Assembly: GCA_028023455.1 (NCBI GenBank)
Contig: JAQFVV010006231.1
Location: forward strand, 7,950,036-8,014,035
DNA: 64,000 nucleotides
Direction: 5' to 3'
Source: Epiperipatus broadwayi
Taxonomy: Eukaryota > Onychophora > Udeonychophora > Euonychophora > Peripatidae
In this document: one piece after another, positions 37,324 through 48,880 of the stretch
Position numbering within the stretch: position 1 is the first letter of the stretch
Layout: every line of letters starts with the position of its first letter
The notes under the pieces: generated by a model
Seen by the model: the letters and a program-made list of their open reading frames with translations, nothing else
The model's database searches: none
Told to the model about the DNA's origin: nothing
Translations under genes and position numbers: made by a program

Positions 37324-38360
37324 TGTAGTGTTTTGTAAAAATGGCAGACATGTTTGGGCACTCCGGAAAAACTAGAATTTATTCGAGAGGTTGTTTTTAG
37401 ATCGCGCACTGATAACTGTGGAATTTAATTAAGGCATTGACGTAATGGCGATCGACAATTCCAAGAAATATTTGCTGATTGCAAATATTTCTAGATAAGA
37501 GATGTTACCTTATTGGACGGTATATTGATTGATTGTTGCAGTTATCAGAAAGCTATAAGAAGACTGGGTAACAACTATGCAGTGTAATATAGAGAGTAGT
37601 AGAGAGCAGTCATGCAGTATTGGAGTAGCAGACAGTATTGAGTACATCTACAGTAGAGTTACTGTTCAATTCCAGTGCCCAATGGAAATGTAGTTCATGG
37701 GTTTAGCTGAAGGCGACCACAGCCTGAGGAAACCATCTGGATAGCAGCTGAATAAAGAGTTGAGTTTCCAGCGGTTTTCAAGTGAAGTACACTGTTGCAG
37801 AGATGTAAGCTGTAAGGAGTTTAATGGCAGTTGCAGTGCTTACTATGAAGAGTTTGTGTACAGCTAAACTGGGACTGGGGCTAAGGTATGCCCATTGTGA
37901 ACCATTTTTATAGCAGCCAGCCTGAAAGAACATCATGGGAATTGAACTTTAGTGAACTGTAGAAATAGACTCGTTGCAGACCATTCGTTGGAGAGCATCT
38001 GCTTGCAGACCATTCATTGGAGAGCAGTCGGTGCAGACCATTCTTGGAGAGCATCCATGGCAGAGCATTCGTTGCAGACCATTCGTTTGGAGAGCATCCA
38101 TTGCAGAGAATACAGAGTATATTCAGAGCATTCATTGCAGACCATTCATTGGAGAGCATCCGCAGCAGAGTATTCGTTGCAAGAGAACATCGTGGGAATT
38201 GAACATAGTTATTGGCTGACCGCACAGTCATACTTGCGGATGTAACATTTGCACAGTCAGACTGGTGGATATAACAGTTATACATAATTTAGTGCTATGA
38301 TAGAATGTTGGACTCAATAGGTAATAATCCCTGGAATAAATCTCAACTTTGACTCATTCA
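37324..38360 (+). mobile_element. Probable solo LTR, 1.04 kb
   Basis: Begins TGTAGTGTTTTG and ends GACTCATTCA, flanked by TTAT at 37320-37323 and 38361-38364 (4-bp duplication, though weak in AT-rich DNA). Inside is a TATA-like TATAAGA (37554-37560) about 30 bp before a possible start, and AATAAA at 38335-38340 shortly before the end. That is the U3-R-U5 order of a plus-strand Ty3-like LTR. It is much more GC-rich than its surroundings. A minisatellite occupies 37971-38190. No element body is present. Confidence 0.55.
37971..38190 (+). repeat. Minisatellite of GCAGACCATTC / GGAGAGCATC units
   Basis: Degenerate alternating units of about 28-33 bp built from TTGCAGACCATTCRTTGG and AGAGCATC. 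Three overlapping plus-strand frames of 61-97 aa read through it because the array lacks stops; they look like repeat translation rather than genes. Spacing is irregular and there are no unique spacers, so it is not CRISPR. Confidence 0.85.
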
Positions 38361-38582
38361 TTATTTGAATTTACATGGGATAAACCATTAGAATATTATG
38401 TTTTTTTATATGATGTTTTTATTGATGGTTTTTTTTCTTTTTTTTAATTATAAAAAACCTATTGATTTAAAAAAAAAAATGATTTTATTAATAATTATAT
38501 TGCTCAGAAATTTATAAGAAGTTTTAGTATCAGAAATGCCAGAATAGTCTAACACTGTACTATTTCATTAAACCACATAAAG

Positions 38583-38758
38583 TTTTCTTCTTTATCTTCT
38601 TTTCTCTTCTCTTTTTTTCTCATTCTCCTCTTCCTTCTCTTTTTTCTTTTCCTTTTTTTCTCTTCTTTTTTTTCTTCCTCTTCTCTTCTTTTTCTACTTT
38701 TTCCTCATTTTCTTCTTATTCTACTTCCTCTTGCTTTTCTTTGTCTGTTTCTTTCTGT
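38583..38758. repeat. Polypyrimidine tract (TTCTC-rich)
   Basis: About 175 bases almost all C or T on the plus strand (CTTCT, TTTTTC and TCCTCT units). It has potential to form triplex DNA. No gene in it. Confidence 0.85.
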
Positions 38759-38759
38759 T

Positions 38760-40265
38760 ATTTTTATTATTAATATTAAGTGATCAAACTTCATGATTTA
38801 AAATAATAATTTTTAATTCAGTAACTACATTATTCAATATAAAATGAAATAGTCTTTTTTATTAATGTTTTAATATAAATAATTTGAATTTTGAAATAAT
38901 AAATTATCTAGTATACATATTTATCTAATTTAAGTATATCCTTTTTCATTTTTATATATGCATATATACACGATTGTATGCATAATATAATTTTAAATTC
39001 AATTCTTAATAATTCTTTACAAAATGTTGGGTCATCAATTTTTCTGTTTCAAAATTAAAATAAGTTAGCAGTGAGTATATCAATAATTCTTAGATGCTAA
39101 TACAATCAGACTTCTACAAATGATTTTTGTCTAGTTGGTTTTAATATCTGATTATGTATAAACCAGAAAAGTCATAAAAAATTAAATTTTAATAAAATTT
39201 TAAATATTTTACATTATTTATTTATTTTAAATGATATTATTTGAAATGTCTTAGTGATCATATTTTTAATATTATATATATGTTGTTACATTATTTTATT
39301 AAAATTATACATGTATTTTTTCAAATTTTATAACAACATTTTTTTTCTTGTATGCATTTAAAATTTTAATAAAGATTACAAAATGAAATATGCCAATCAT
39401 TATTTGAAATAAACATTTTAAAACCCTGTCCATTTTTATTTGACACAAAATTGATAAAAAAAATCTTCTGTATATTTATTAGGTCTTTTTTAGATAAATG
39501 TTTTTAAATATTTTTACAAACTGTGAAAATATCTGTCAAAATAAGTTTTAATTTAATCGAAAATTGTTTATTCTTGTGTCTGAAAATTATATTTGTATAT
39601 TTTAAACTAGTCTGCAATTTATTTATTCTTTTGTCAACAAAGCTTTTATTTGAGTATGTTATTAGTGATAAGTTAGTATTCATTTGCTTAGTGTACACAT
39701 ATTTATTTAAAAAATAATTTTTATTGCAGAAAAAAAGTAAAAAGTATTTTCTTAATAGAAATTTTATTTTGAAGATGTATGTGGCAAAATCCATTTAACA
39801 TTAAATTTTAAATAAATTATAATTTTCTATTAAAGTAATAATTAGATATTGGAAACAGAAGAATTGGAAACTGAATGCATTTAATGCAGTATTAGTGGAA
39901 GTTTTATTTAGATATATTTAACATTAAAGTATTATTCACATGTAATGTGATATAACTATATTTAAAAAATCGATTGAATTAAATTATTTAAATTAGATTT
40001 TTTATAGTTTAGTATATGTAATTTATTTTGTATGTTTTGTTTATTATAATAGAGTATTTATATAATGTGTATATTAAATTCTGAAGAAAACTATTGGGCA
40101 GTCAAAACTCTGCTATTTCAATAATATATAATAATGTATGTGTAAAGTGCACACTAATGTTATTATTGTTTATTTTTATTAATTTTACTTCTTATTATCC
40201 ACTTATTAAAATTATCTATATATTGCACTTGAAACACACATATGTGAAGCTATATTACGAATTAA
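38760..40265. other. AT-rich non-coding DNA, no gene seen
   Basis: Frames at 39504-39794 (-) and 39523-39717 (+) overlap each other, are low-complexity and show no motif. Nothing else visible. Confidence 0.55.
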
Positions 40266-40270
40266 TACTT

Positions 40271-40312
40271 GCTTAGCACTTTCAGGAGCTTCGTGTTTTC
40301 ATATTCATAGCT
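40271..40312 (-). ncRNA. PLE 3' hairpin, hammerhead-like
   Basis: Lies 29 bases after the endonuclease stop. AGC/GCT ends, then GAA followed by AGTGCT (opposite strand of 40275-40280), again able to form the 2-bp hairpin. The middle stem is poorer than in the copies at 15.2 and 21.4 kb. Confidence 0.35.
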
Positions 40313-40340
40313 TATACTAATGATTGTTATAGATATATTT

Positions 40341-40910
40341 TTAAATAAAGATATATGCAAATATATGCAAATAGCCTAGATGGCCCATTTTTTTCGAAAT
40401 GGAGAAGCAGCCATCTCTTCTATTGATGGCATTGGGGTTGTCTGCAATGAAGCATGCTTCCTTAATCTTATGCTTGGCATCATTGCACTCAGTGCACACC
40501 ATTTCAGTCGCAAAGGAATCGAACACATGGCCTGTGGATTTTTGTTTGAAAAATATAGAGCTGCCCTCAGATTTAATATGAGCCCTGTTGCATAAATATT
40601 GATATTGTGATACTCTGGTGGCTATTGCAGCACGTGTTTCTCCATAATATGCCACACTGCAGCCATTTTGGGGGCATGTGATTTTGTAAACAGTTTGAAA
40701 AGATGCAAATTTGTCTTTTGAATTATTAATTAATCTATTAGTGGTTGGTGGCATGTGAAAGCAAATTAAAATCTGTAATAAGTGTTTTAACGAGTTTTTT
40801 TTTTATAGCTAAAGCAGGTATATACAGTAGTAGCATACATGGTTTGTCCTCTTTGACTGGGTTAGATCTTAGTTTGTTATAAAATTGTTTAATTATAAAA
40901 AAACAATACA
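40341..40910 (-). pseudogene. PLE GIY-YIG endonuclease (copy C)
   Basis: The ORF (40341-40754, 137 aa) covers the nuclease: NRLINNSKD linker at 6-14, TVYKITC at 21-27, C27/C32 pair, YYGE at 36-39, R47, E99 (KEAC) and INRRD at 110-114. Two of the zinc-binding His positions seen in the other copies are changed (SQH is SQY; EH is KQ), so it is probably degenerate. Upstream to about 40910 the linker toward the RT can be read with stops; the RT itself is gone. It is flanked at its 3' end by the conserved hairpin. Confidence 0.8.
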
Positions 40911-43900
40911 TCTGTAATAATAATATCAGTAAAATACCATTAATTCAAAATTCCTGGTTCCAGGGTTTTTTTCAGATTTGTTAATTGTTCAGATTTCAAG
41001 AATAAATCCCCCCCCCCCCACTTTAAGTGTAAACCAAAACTCTGCTGCAATAGAAAGAAATCACCTAGCTCACTAGATTAAAACATTAATTTAAAAGTAT
41101 TTATTGATTTATTTTTATAAAATTTTGTTATAAATACTAAATATATCCCAAATGAGTTTACTGTAAAATGTTAAATATCACCTTTGAAATTTAGTTTGGA
41201 TAATAGAAGTTTTTGAAAGGTTCTGATTAATGATATTCTATCTGTACTCTAAAATTGAAGTAAATAATTATGACAAGATTATTTATATTTTCAGTCTATA
41301 TTATTTGTGATTTTTTTGTCTTTTGGGATTTTCTAATTCATTTAATGGATTATTATTATTTTTAAAGATATTTCATCATAATTTATTGATTTTAAATGGT
41401 CCTGGCATTGCAAATTTAATGGTCCATTATTTTAATGAGAAATCAAAATCATTCAGACTAAGTCTGAAATTCAAGCTAAAGTTTATGTTTAAAATGCAAT
41501 GCTTATCACTTTTTTAAAAACATATTAAGGATTATTCCAGCAAAGCATAGTTTGCTTCAAAGGAAAGATTAACAATATTATAAGTTAACTACAACTTAGC
41601 ACTGCTTTCAGCCAGGCAGGTCATGTTCATAGCACTGGATAAAGTCAGATTATTATTTTAGGATGAAGCTTGACCAAGATGCTATAACAACTTTTACTAG
41701 GATTTAGTGGAATATATCATTGATGATATTCCATAGGCTATTGCTGAATTATATTACATTTAGTCAAAAGATACTGAAACCACAAAACTTGCTTACTGAA
41801 AAATCAAGAAACATATAGTTTGTCTATAATTTACTTTCTCAGTGGACTATATTCACTTGTTAGGTTTAAGACTCGCTGATGTGATTATATGTTTTAATAT
41901 ATTCCAGAAAATGTTGTAATGAAAACCTGTGGAGTCTGATGTTTGTTTATAAACTCATCAGGTTTTAAATCAAGTTGAAAATTGTACATTTCTTTAGATA
42001 GTTGAAAATTTTCAATGAGTTTAGAATGTTTTTCAGATAACTAATCATTTATTTATTGGTCAGTATAAAATTAAAACTAAAATAAGGTAAGAAAAATTCT
42101 AAAATTATTACCAAATAGACAATTGACTAATTTGATGAATAATGTCTTTAAATTTTCACTGTTCATCTTTGAAGAAATGCTGAATAAATATTAACCTTAT
42201 AGTGGGATATGTAAAGTTATTTTAGTTTTACATAGACATTAAAAAAATATTGCTACCAGTTTTAATGAAGTGATACAATCCTTGTGTTTATTTTTTTCAA
42301 TGATAGTATTATTTGTTAATCCAACTTTATCTCAGTGACTAATAAAAGATTTTAAATTTATTAATTTAACCTTTTTTAAAAAAAATACAGTCCATAATTG
42401 TAATGTAGATATTAATTATGATAAAGTATGATAATTTTATAATTTTTGTAATATACAGTATAATCATTATTCAGAATTGGATTGTTACATCCTAAATAGA
42501 AAACATTTGATTATGTCTATTATATAACATTTTTATATTCATTATTCAATCATTGCTTATCAACTCACAATAAATGAAAATACTGAAGAATTAGTTTAAC
42601 AATGGTTTTAATTTGTTAAAAATATCCATATTTTATTTTGTACATAGGATTTACTTTCATCCATGATTATTGAACTTTTTGATTAAAAATAACTAAATAC
42701 ATTATCATGTGAAAATGATTTTATTTTTAACTTTATTTTCATTCCTTTTAGGAAGAGCTTACTATTAAAGTATGCTTCAAATATAGATACCACTTCCCCC
42801 CCTACATTTATCACAAATGAAGTGTTGAACATAAAATATATATATATATCTTATGTAATATTCTTTTTGCTAAAATTTTTATAATGAAAGATATATAATC
42901 TTTTTTTAAAGACTATACAGATTATAAACATTTACTATTTAAGATATTTATAGTATCAATTTTTTTTTTTTTTTCTGAGGAAAATGAATAAATTTGCTGG
43001 TAACATCTATAGTCATTCAAAATAAACTGAAATGAGAAAGTATCAAAACAGATGCTAAAATAACTATTAATTATTTTTCCAAGTAATCAAAGATAAACTT
43101 ATTTTCAACTCTTGGTTATTTCTTTTAAAATAAATTTTGTGGCAAAAAAAAAAAAAAAATCTAAATTATTAAATCTTTATATGTCCATAATTTATAATGA
43201 TATTTATAATAATAATATGTCTAATATATTATGCGATTTTTTTTAGAATTGATTCCATAATTTTTGTTTTCTTAATGCTTCAAATCACGAAATCCTTTTT
43301 TAACAAATTTAATTCGTTGATCACAAATGAAATATTCGTTTTATTTTGCATCACTTCATTTATTATTTGCTAATATATATATATTAATGAAAAAATAGTG
43401 TTTTTTTTTAAAAATCATTTTGCTTTTATAATGGAATGGAATTCAATTTTCATTTTTTTGTTAAAACATAAGTTTTCAGAATTAATGAATAAACTTTATA
43501 CTTAGTTGCTTGAGACACCATATGACATTCAAGAATCAAAGTTATGGACAGTTACAAGTTTTGATCATCTGACCAAACTGAGATTTTTGTTGTTGTTTTT
43601 ATCTCACTTTTGTTCTTGAATATGATTCTACCATCACCAAATGAAACTACTCAAGGTTGTATAAAATTTTCATCAAGCCATCAGATTTATTATTTCTTTA
43701 TCCTTTCATACGTTTTTAAAAAATTATTGTAAAGGAATATCTTTTCTTCACAGATAATTAAATCAGATTAATCTATCTAAATTTAATTATATGCCAGGTA
43801 TGTGTATGAGCACTGAAGTATATGTGTGTGCATTAGGGTGTGTGTATATATATATATGCATTGTACATATTCTTATTAATTAAAAAATCTTAAACTTTGA

Positions 43901-46560
43901 AGGAATGTGATTATACTGAAACATTAGCTACATTCATGATCTTACTAGGTGTTTGGAAAGAAAAATTTCTGGGCAAGCATTTTGATGTGTGATAAATCAA
44001 GAAGATTCAAGTGCAGACATTTAGTAATAATCAGAGTAATTTTAATCCATATACATTGAGTTTGTCCTTTAAAAGATTATATACAAAGCACAGGAGGCAG
44101 TTACATAACATTCAACTTTAGTCTCAGTTTTAACATTCAAGTTTCATTTAGTTAATCTAAAATATTTTTTTATGTTGGATCACGAACTATCCTGAAGCCT
44201 TCATTCCTGAGTCTGTTACTCTATTCCTTCAATAAACTGTATAGGACATTGCATGCAAGCATATACCATGTAAATTATTTGTCCAGTTCTCTAAACTTCT
44301 CAATATTAGAAACATACATATATACTAACTATATCTTTGAGGTTTTGAAAAAAAAGTCTGATTATGCATTTATGTCAATTAAGAGTATAATTTGTCAGAA
44401 ATAAAAAAGAAATAATTATTGGATAATACAAATAATTTTGAAGTGTGTATGTTTTTTAATTATACATAATCTGCAATGTGTAAATTTGAATCTATTTGAG
44501 TTGATTTAAATCAAGACTTGCATTTAATGAAATATTGCCCTTATATATATATAGAATAAATTTAACTTTGCTTTTTTTCAACAAGCTAACTGACTTGTAA
44601 CCTTCTAAAGATTGAGACATTTCAGACAATAGTATGATTGATGACTTCATGGAATAAGTGAGGTAATTAACTAATGGAAAAAGTTTATTTTAACATTAAG
44701 TAAACTATTTAAAAAGATATTGAAACTATTTCTCAAAGGCTCTTTTTTTGATGTCCTAGCTAATCTTGCCTCACTGTAGATTTATAAAGAAGAAACCACT
44801 ATCCATAATCAGCTGACTGTCTGACCTGATAAAAGCAACTTGATGAAATGTTGCTGATAAATTTAAATTTACTATGCTGCAGCAAAAGTGAAGAGATATT
44901 ATTACCTGATATTTGTTAGAATATAATTTAAGTTTCATGTTATGAGACATAGTATTTTAAATATGCAAATAAACTTTGAAAGAAAAAAAATCCGGAAATT
45001 CAATTTTATTATATTGTTGAATCAAATCAAAGGTTAATTTAAAGTGAAAAATATTTTATACACATAATTTATGTAATAGAATGCAAATATGAATAAGAAT
45101 TATTATTAAATGGAGAATATCTTAATGCTGTAGATTACTTAATATGCCCAGATGAAAGTTAAAGAAGTTCAGAATTAAAAAAAAAAACAAAAACCCAGTA
45201 ATAATAGACTTGCTCCAATTTTTAGTAAGTATTGAACAGCATTAGATAATAATTAATAAGCACCACCGTATAGCATCTATTGATTATTTAAGCTTGGTAG
45301 ATGGCAATCCTAGAGTAATATAAGTATGAGTTGACTTGTAAAATACATAGCTGTATTCGTGGGTAAGTTTATATTAGACTTATGTAAATGTTTCGTATGA
45401 CAGGTAAATTAGTTACATTGTAGGAACACTAATTTGAGGAAATGATTAATTAAATAAAAATCAAGATGGCAGATTGTTGGAAAAATGACAATCTGAGATT
45501 GGTGAAATTTTACATTAAGTTGGTATAATGTATTTAAGTGAAAATTTAAAGTTTCATATAATTTTGTTTTATATGAGTGAATTACATAAAAGAAATAAGT
45601 TCAAATTATATTAGTTGGATAAAATATCAGTTAGATAATGATGAAATAGGATGTGCAAAAATGAAGAAAAAGATGATAGATACAATGGAAACCTGAAAAG
45701 TACAGGCATTTAAAGAAATTTCATTGAATTTTTGAATGCTGTCAGGATAATGGTGGTAATAAAATTTACTGGCAGTTGTAATTTAATTTATGATTATTTT
45801 TAAAGAAGTGTCCCAATCTTTTTTTCTCTCCAATATTTATATGGTTTTAGAGAGAAAGAAATGAATGTAGTGAAATATGAGAATTTATTTAATCTATAAA
45901 ACTGCTGTAATGTTGTTAAAAAGTTTACAATAAACAGGTGTAAATCCCTATAAAAATGTAAAGTTTAACATTTTTGTGAAACAAAAAATTAATAAGCAGG
46001 TAAAAAATTTCAATAAGCTGTGACAAATAATTCGCAAGTTAGTTGTAGTAGAGTATATGAATTATGCAGGTAGTATTACAGAAGTTAAACAATTTGTACT
46101 GAAAGATAAAGATATTATAAGAAAAAAATTGCAGAGCAGAGCAAATTTATTGTTTGAAGATATTGTAGGATGAATAAACAGAAAAATATTTTTGAAAAAC
46201 TGCTTGCCTGTCTTTAATATTTTCAAGCTATCCTTATAAGTGAATATTTCTATATTGAAGCTAATGATGGAAATCTCAATTCCATATTTAAATTTTTTGG
46301 AAATTATTAATAATTCAGCTAACAAGATTATCAAGAGGAGAAACTTTTATAGCACTAATTAAAATCCTTAGAGCATAATATTTTAATAAGACATGATTGT
46401 TCTCAAATATTTAAAGCATTCATAAATAATCATTTCAAATTTTCAAATTATTTTAATCTAATATCTGATGTTGATTTGTTATATGCACTTAGTTAAAGAA
46501 TTGTTTTAAAATTCTGTTTTGCTTCTGAAAAATAATTAACTTTTCAGATATTTTTAGTTA
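40911..46560. other. AT-rich non-coding DNA, no gene seen
   Basis: Long AT-rich stretch with a C10 run near 41009, (TA)n runs and poly-T tracts (42961-42974). The segment 46040-46340 has a plus-strand reading (KDKDIIRKKLQSRANLLFED, with later stops) that might be an old LINE fragment; this is not secure. No exon or RNA gene seen. Confidence 0.5.
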
Positions 46561-46621
46561 AATATCCCTATTACTACTACTACTACTGCTGCTGCCCACT
46601 GTCGCCACCGATGATGATGAA

Positions 46622-47727
46622 TGGTGTTTAAAGAATAACATGCTCATAAATGTAGAGAAATTTTGTGGTATTACATATACAAGGAAAGTTCAATACTATA
46701 TGGCCTCATACTATATAAATAATGAAACTATTGAATATAAAAAGTATAATAAAGATCTTGGAATATGGCTTAATCAAAATGTATCTTTTATGACTCATGT
46801 GGATATTTTATGTAAAGCCAATAAAATAATGGGTCTTATTCTTTGTAATGGATGTTACTTTAATATTTTTGTTAAAATACATTTGTTTAAAACACTTGTA
46901 CTTTCTATAATGGAATATGGTTCCATAATATGGAATTTGGATAAGTTATCTCATACAGATAAATTACAGTCAATACATAGTAAATTCACTAATATAATTA
47001 ACACAAAAGATGTTTGTATAAATTTGTTTCATAGAAGAGTGATTCGTGATATGAATTTTTTTTATTTAATCATTTATGATAACGTGAAAGGCTGAAACCT
47101 TTGACAGATGCGCCTTAAAAATGCTTATAAGGCAGCCAATCAGATATAATAATGACTGCACAGAGAACTTTCAAATCAAAACACAAAGCAAAGATTTTAC
47201 GAGAAAAAGATGGTTCCACCTTCTTCTCTATTTAAATTTATATATAAATTTTCTCATAAAATTTCTGCTTTGTGTTTGATTTGAGAGTTCTCTGTGCAAT
47301 CATTATTACATCTGATTGGCTGTCTTATAAGCATTTTTAAGGCACATCTGACGAAGGTTTCAGCCTTTCACGCTATTATTGTAATCTGCTTGTGCTTAAT
47401 AAATTTAATATATTTAATTATTCATGGGAAAATTTTCTTACATAACTGTATTTCAAAAATATTAATAAGAGTTTATCATGCATATACAGTACAAGGAATA
47501 AGAAATTATGTAGCATCAATGAATATGTGTGAAACTTTATATTTGGCAGCATTATGCAGACTACCAAATTTTTATAATATATTTTTTAATGACATTGATA
47601 TATTTTTAGTAGATCTAAAGACATTTGTTGAGGAAACAACAATTACTTTATCAAATATTTAAGCTGTAATGTATTTCTTTAAATAGTTTTATTTACTGTT
47701 GAAATATTAATAAATTAATTGAATTTG
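46622..47727 (+). pseudogene. CR1/Jockey-like LINE, 3' end
   Basis: The last part of a non-LTR RT protein. The first ORF (46640-47095) reads KDLGIW at residues 38-43, LNQNVSF then THV, KANKIMG.I, LFKTLVLSIMEYGSIIW at 82-98 and KLQSIHSKF, the familiar post-palm and thumb words of CR1/Jockey-type elements. A 280-bp foldback breaks it at 47093. The frame resumes at about 47378 and ends at 47659 (DIDIFLVDLKTF near the C-terminus). A short 3' UTR then runs into (TTA)n, typical of LINE 3' tails. The two halves are otherwise free of stops, so the LINE was still fairly fresh when interrupted. Confidence 0.75.
47093..47372. mobile_element. Foldback element inside the LINE
   Basis: Terminal inverted repeats CGTGAAAGGCTGAAACC / GGTTTCAGCCTTTCACG, extending as arms 47093-47195 and 47255-47372 that match over nearly their whole length with a short central loop. 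It splits the LINE coding frame. No clear duplication at the flanks. It has no coding capacity and looks like a MITE. Confidence 0.85.
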
Positions 47728-47728
47728 A

Positions 47729-47821
<93 letters not shown>

Positions 47822-47838
47822 GCCGCCACCGCTGTTGC
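47728..47838. repeat. (TTA)n(TTG)n compound microsatellite
   Basis: Follows directly on the LINE's 3' UTR and probably grew from its tail. The minus-strand poly-Asn frame across it (47693-47881) is an artefact of the repeat. Confidence 0.95.
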
Positions 47839-47859
47839 TGCTGTTGCTAACAGATTTTA

Positions 47860-48270
47860 CACCCAAAACAAAAATGCACAACTAATATTGTTTGCCACAC
47901 ATTTGCAGAGTTTGTTGTACAGTAGTCTTAAATGTTTCATTATTTAATTCAAATATATTAATAGCACTAAAGTATTATTATATAGTCTAGGTAATTTTAC
48001 TAGTGCGTTGTTTTTTAAGGTTTTATTTTTAAACTTTGTAATGTTATACAAATCTATTGAATCTCGTTCATCTGTTAAATTGCGACAGATATTGTTGTTT
48101 GGCAATTTCTCACATTTATTATATTTGATGTAATTTTTTTAAAGTACATCATTATTAGTAAAGATTCATCTATTGTAGACTCCATTAGCATCATATATTA
48201 TTTTATAGTTATAACTGGTAAAATGAAAATACACACAGGAAAGGTAGTTTTTTAATAATATTTACCTTTA
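47860..48270. other. AT-rich non-coding spacer
   Basis: No supportable feature between the LINE tail and the next PLE relic. Confidence 0.5.
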
Positions 48271-48880
48271 TTACTGCCTGGCATACTTTCAATATATTTT
48301 TATTACATCATATTCATGGCATATAGTGGTTTGATTAAATGATTCTTTATATCAATGTTTAATGAACTGTTCACATATTCAATATAATTTAAAATTTAAA
48401 ATTGGATATTTAAATAGCCCATTTCTTTGAAATGTTACCCTTGTTTCACCATCTATTGCACATGCTTCTTTAATCTTTTGCTTTCTATCATAACTCTTTC
48501 ACACACACACATACAGAGGCAAAACTCCATCCACTAGTACCATTCAGTGCAATCCAGAATAATCAATGGATGCAAGAAGGTTTGTATATAAAATTCCTAT
48601 CTAATGTTTACTCATCCAATATTCGCAGACTAGTTTCTAGCACTGAATGGTGCTACTGTATGGAGAGTTTTACCTCTGTGTAAACAGCTTGTGTAAGCAT
48701 AAAGAATGGTGATATTGTGATGTTTGGTGGTTTAATATCTCTCTCTCCATATACATTATCTCTGCTTTTATTAGCTTGAATCTATGATCAGTTTGATGTA
48801 AAGAACCATTTAGTCACACCACTATATGCCATGAATATGATACAGTAAAAGTATATTGAAAGCATGCCTAGCAGTGTAAC
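48271..48880 (-). pseudogene. PLE endonuclease relic flanked by inverted repeats (copy D)
   Basis: Two pieces (48412-48500 and about 48690-48800) match the minus-strand nuclease of copy C: the CCCATTTCTTTGAAATG start, TGCTTCTTTAATCTT, and GATATTGTGATGTTTGGTGG. Stops and changes have destroyed the frame. It is flanked by diverged inverted repeats of about 70 bp, 48271-48341 and 48807-48880 (shared TATTCATGGCATATAGTGGT), probably PLE termini in opposite orientation. A 168-bp inverted element sits between the two pieces. Confidence 0.65.
48513..48680. mobile_element. Small inverted-repeat element with ribozyme remnant
   Basis: Ends ACAGAGGCAAAACTCC and GGAGAGTTTTACCTCTGT, with inner inverted words ACCATTCAGTGC / GCACTGAATGGT. 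It is a shortened relative of the 482-bp element at 51241-51722: it shares AATCAATGGATGC and, on the minus strand at about 48611-48638, GAAACTAGTC followed by the stem I strand. The CTGATGA half of the hammerhead is deleted. Confidence 0.7.

Noticed and set aside
37971-38190. CRISPR-like array
   Set aside because: Units are irregular and degenerate with no unique spacers, and the DNA is eukaryotic; it is a minisatellite in an LTR.
46062-46340. Another LINE fragment
   Set aside because: The plus-strand reading is suggestive but contains no motif that fixes the family; left as unassigned AT-rich DNA.
47344-47372. Hammerhead in the 47-kb foldback (CTGACGA box)
   Set aside because: A CUGANGA box is present, but there is no GAA box or stem III after the possible stem II.
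47693-47881. Poly-Asn protein
   Set aside because: Translation of the (TTA)n microsatellite.
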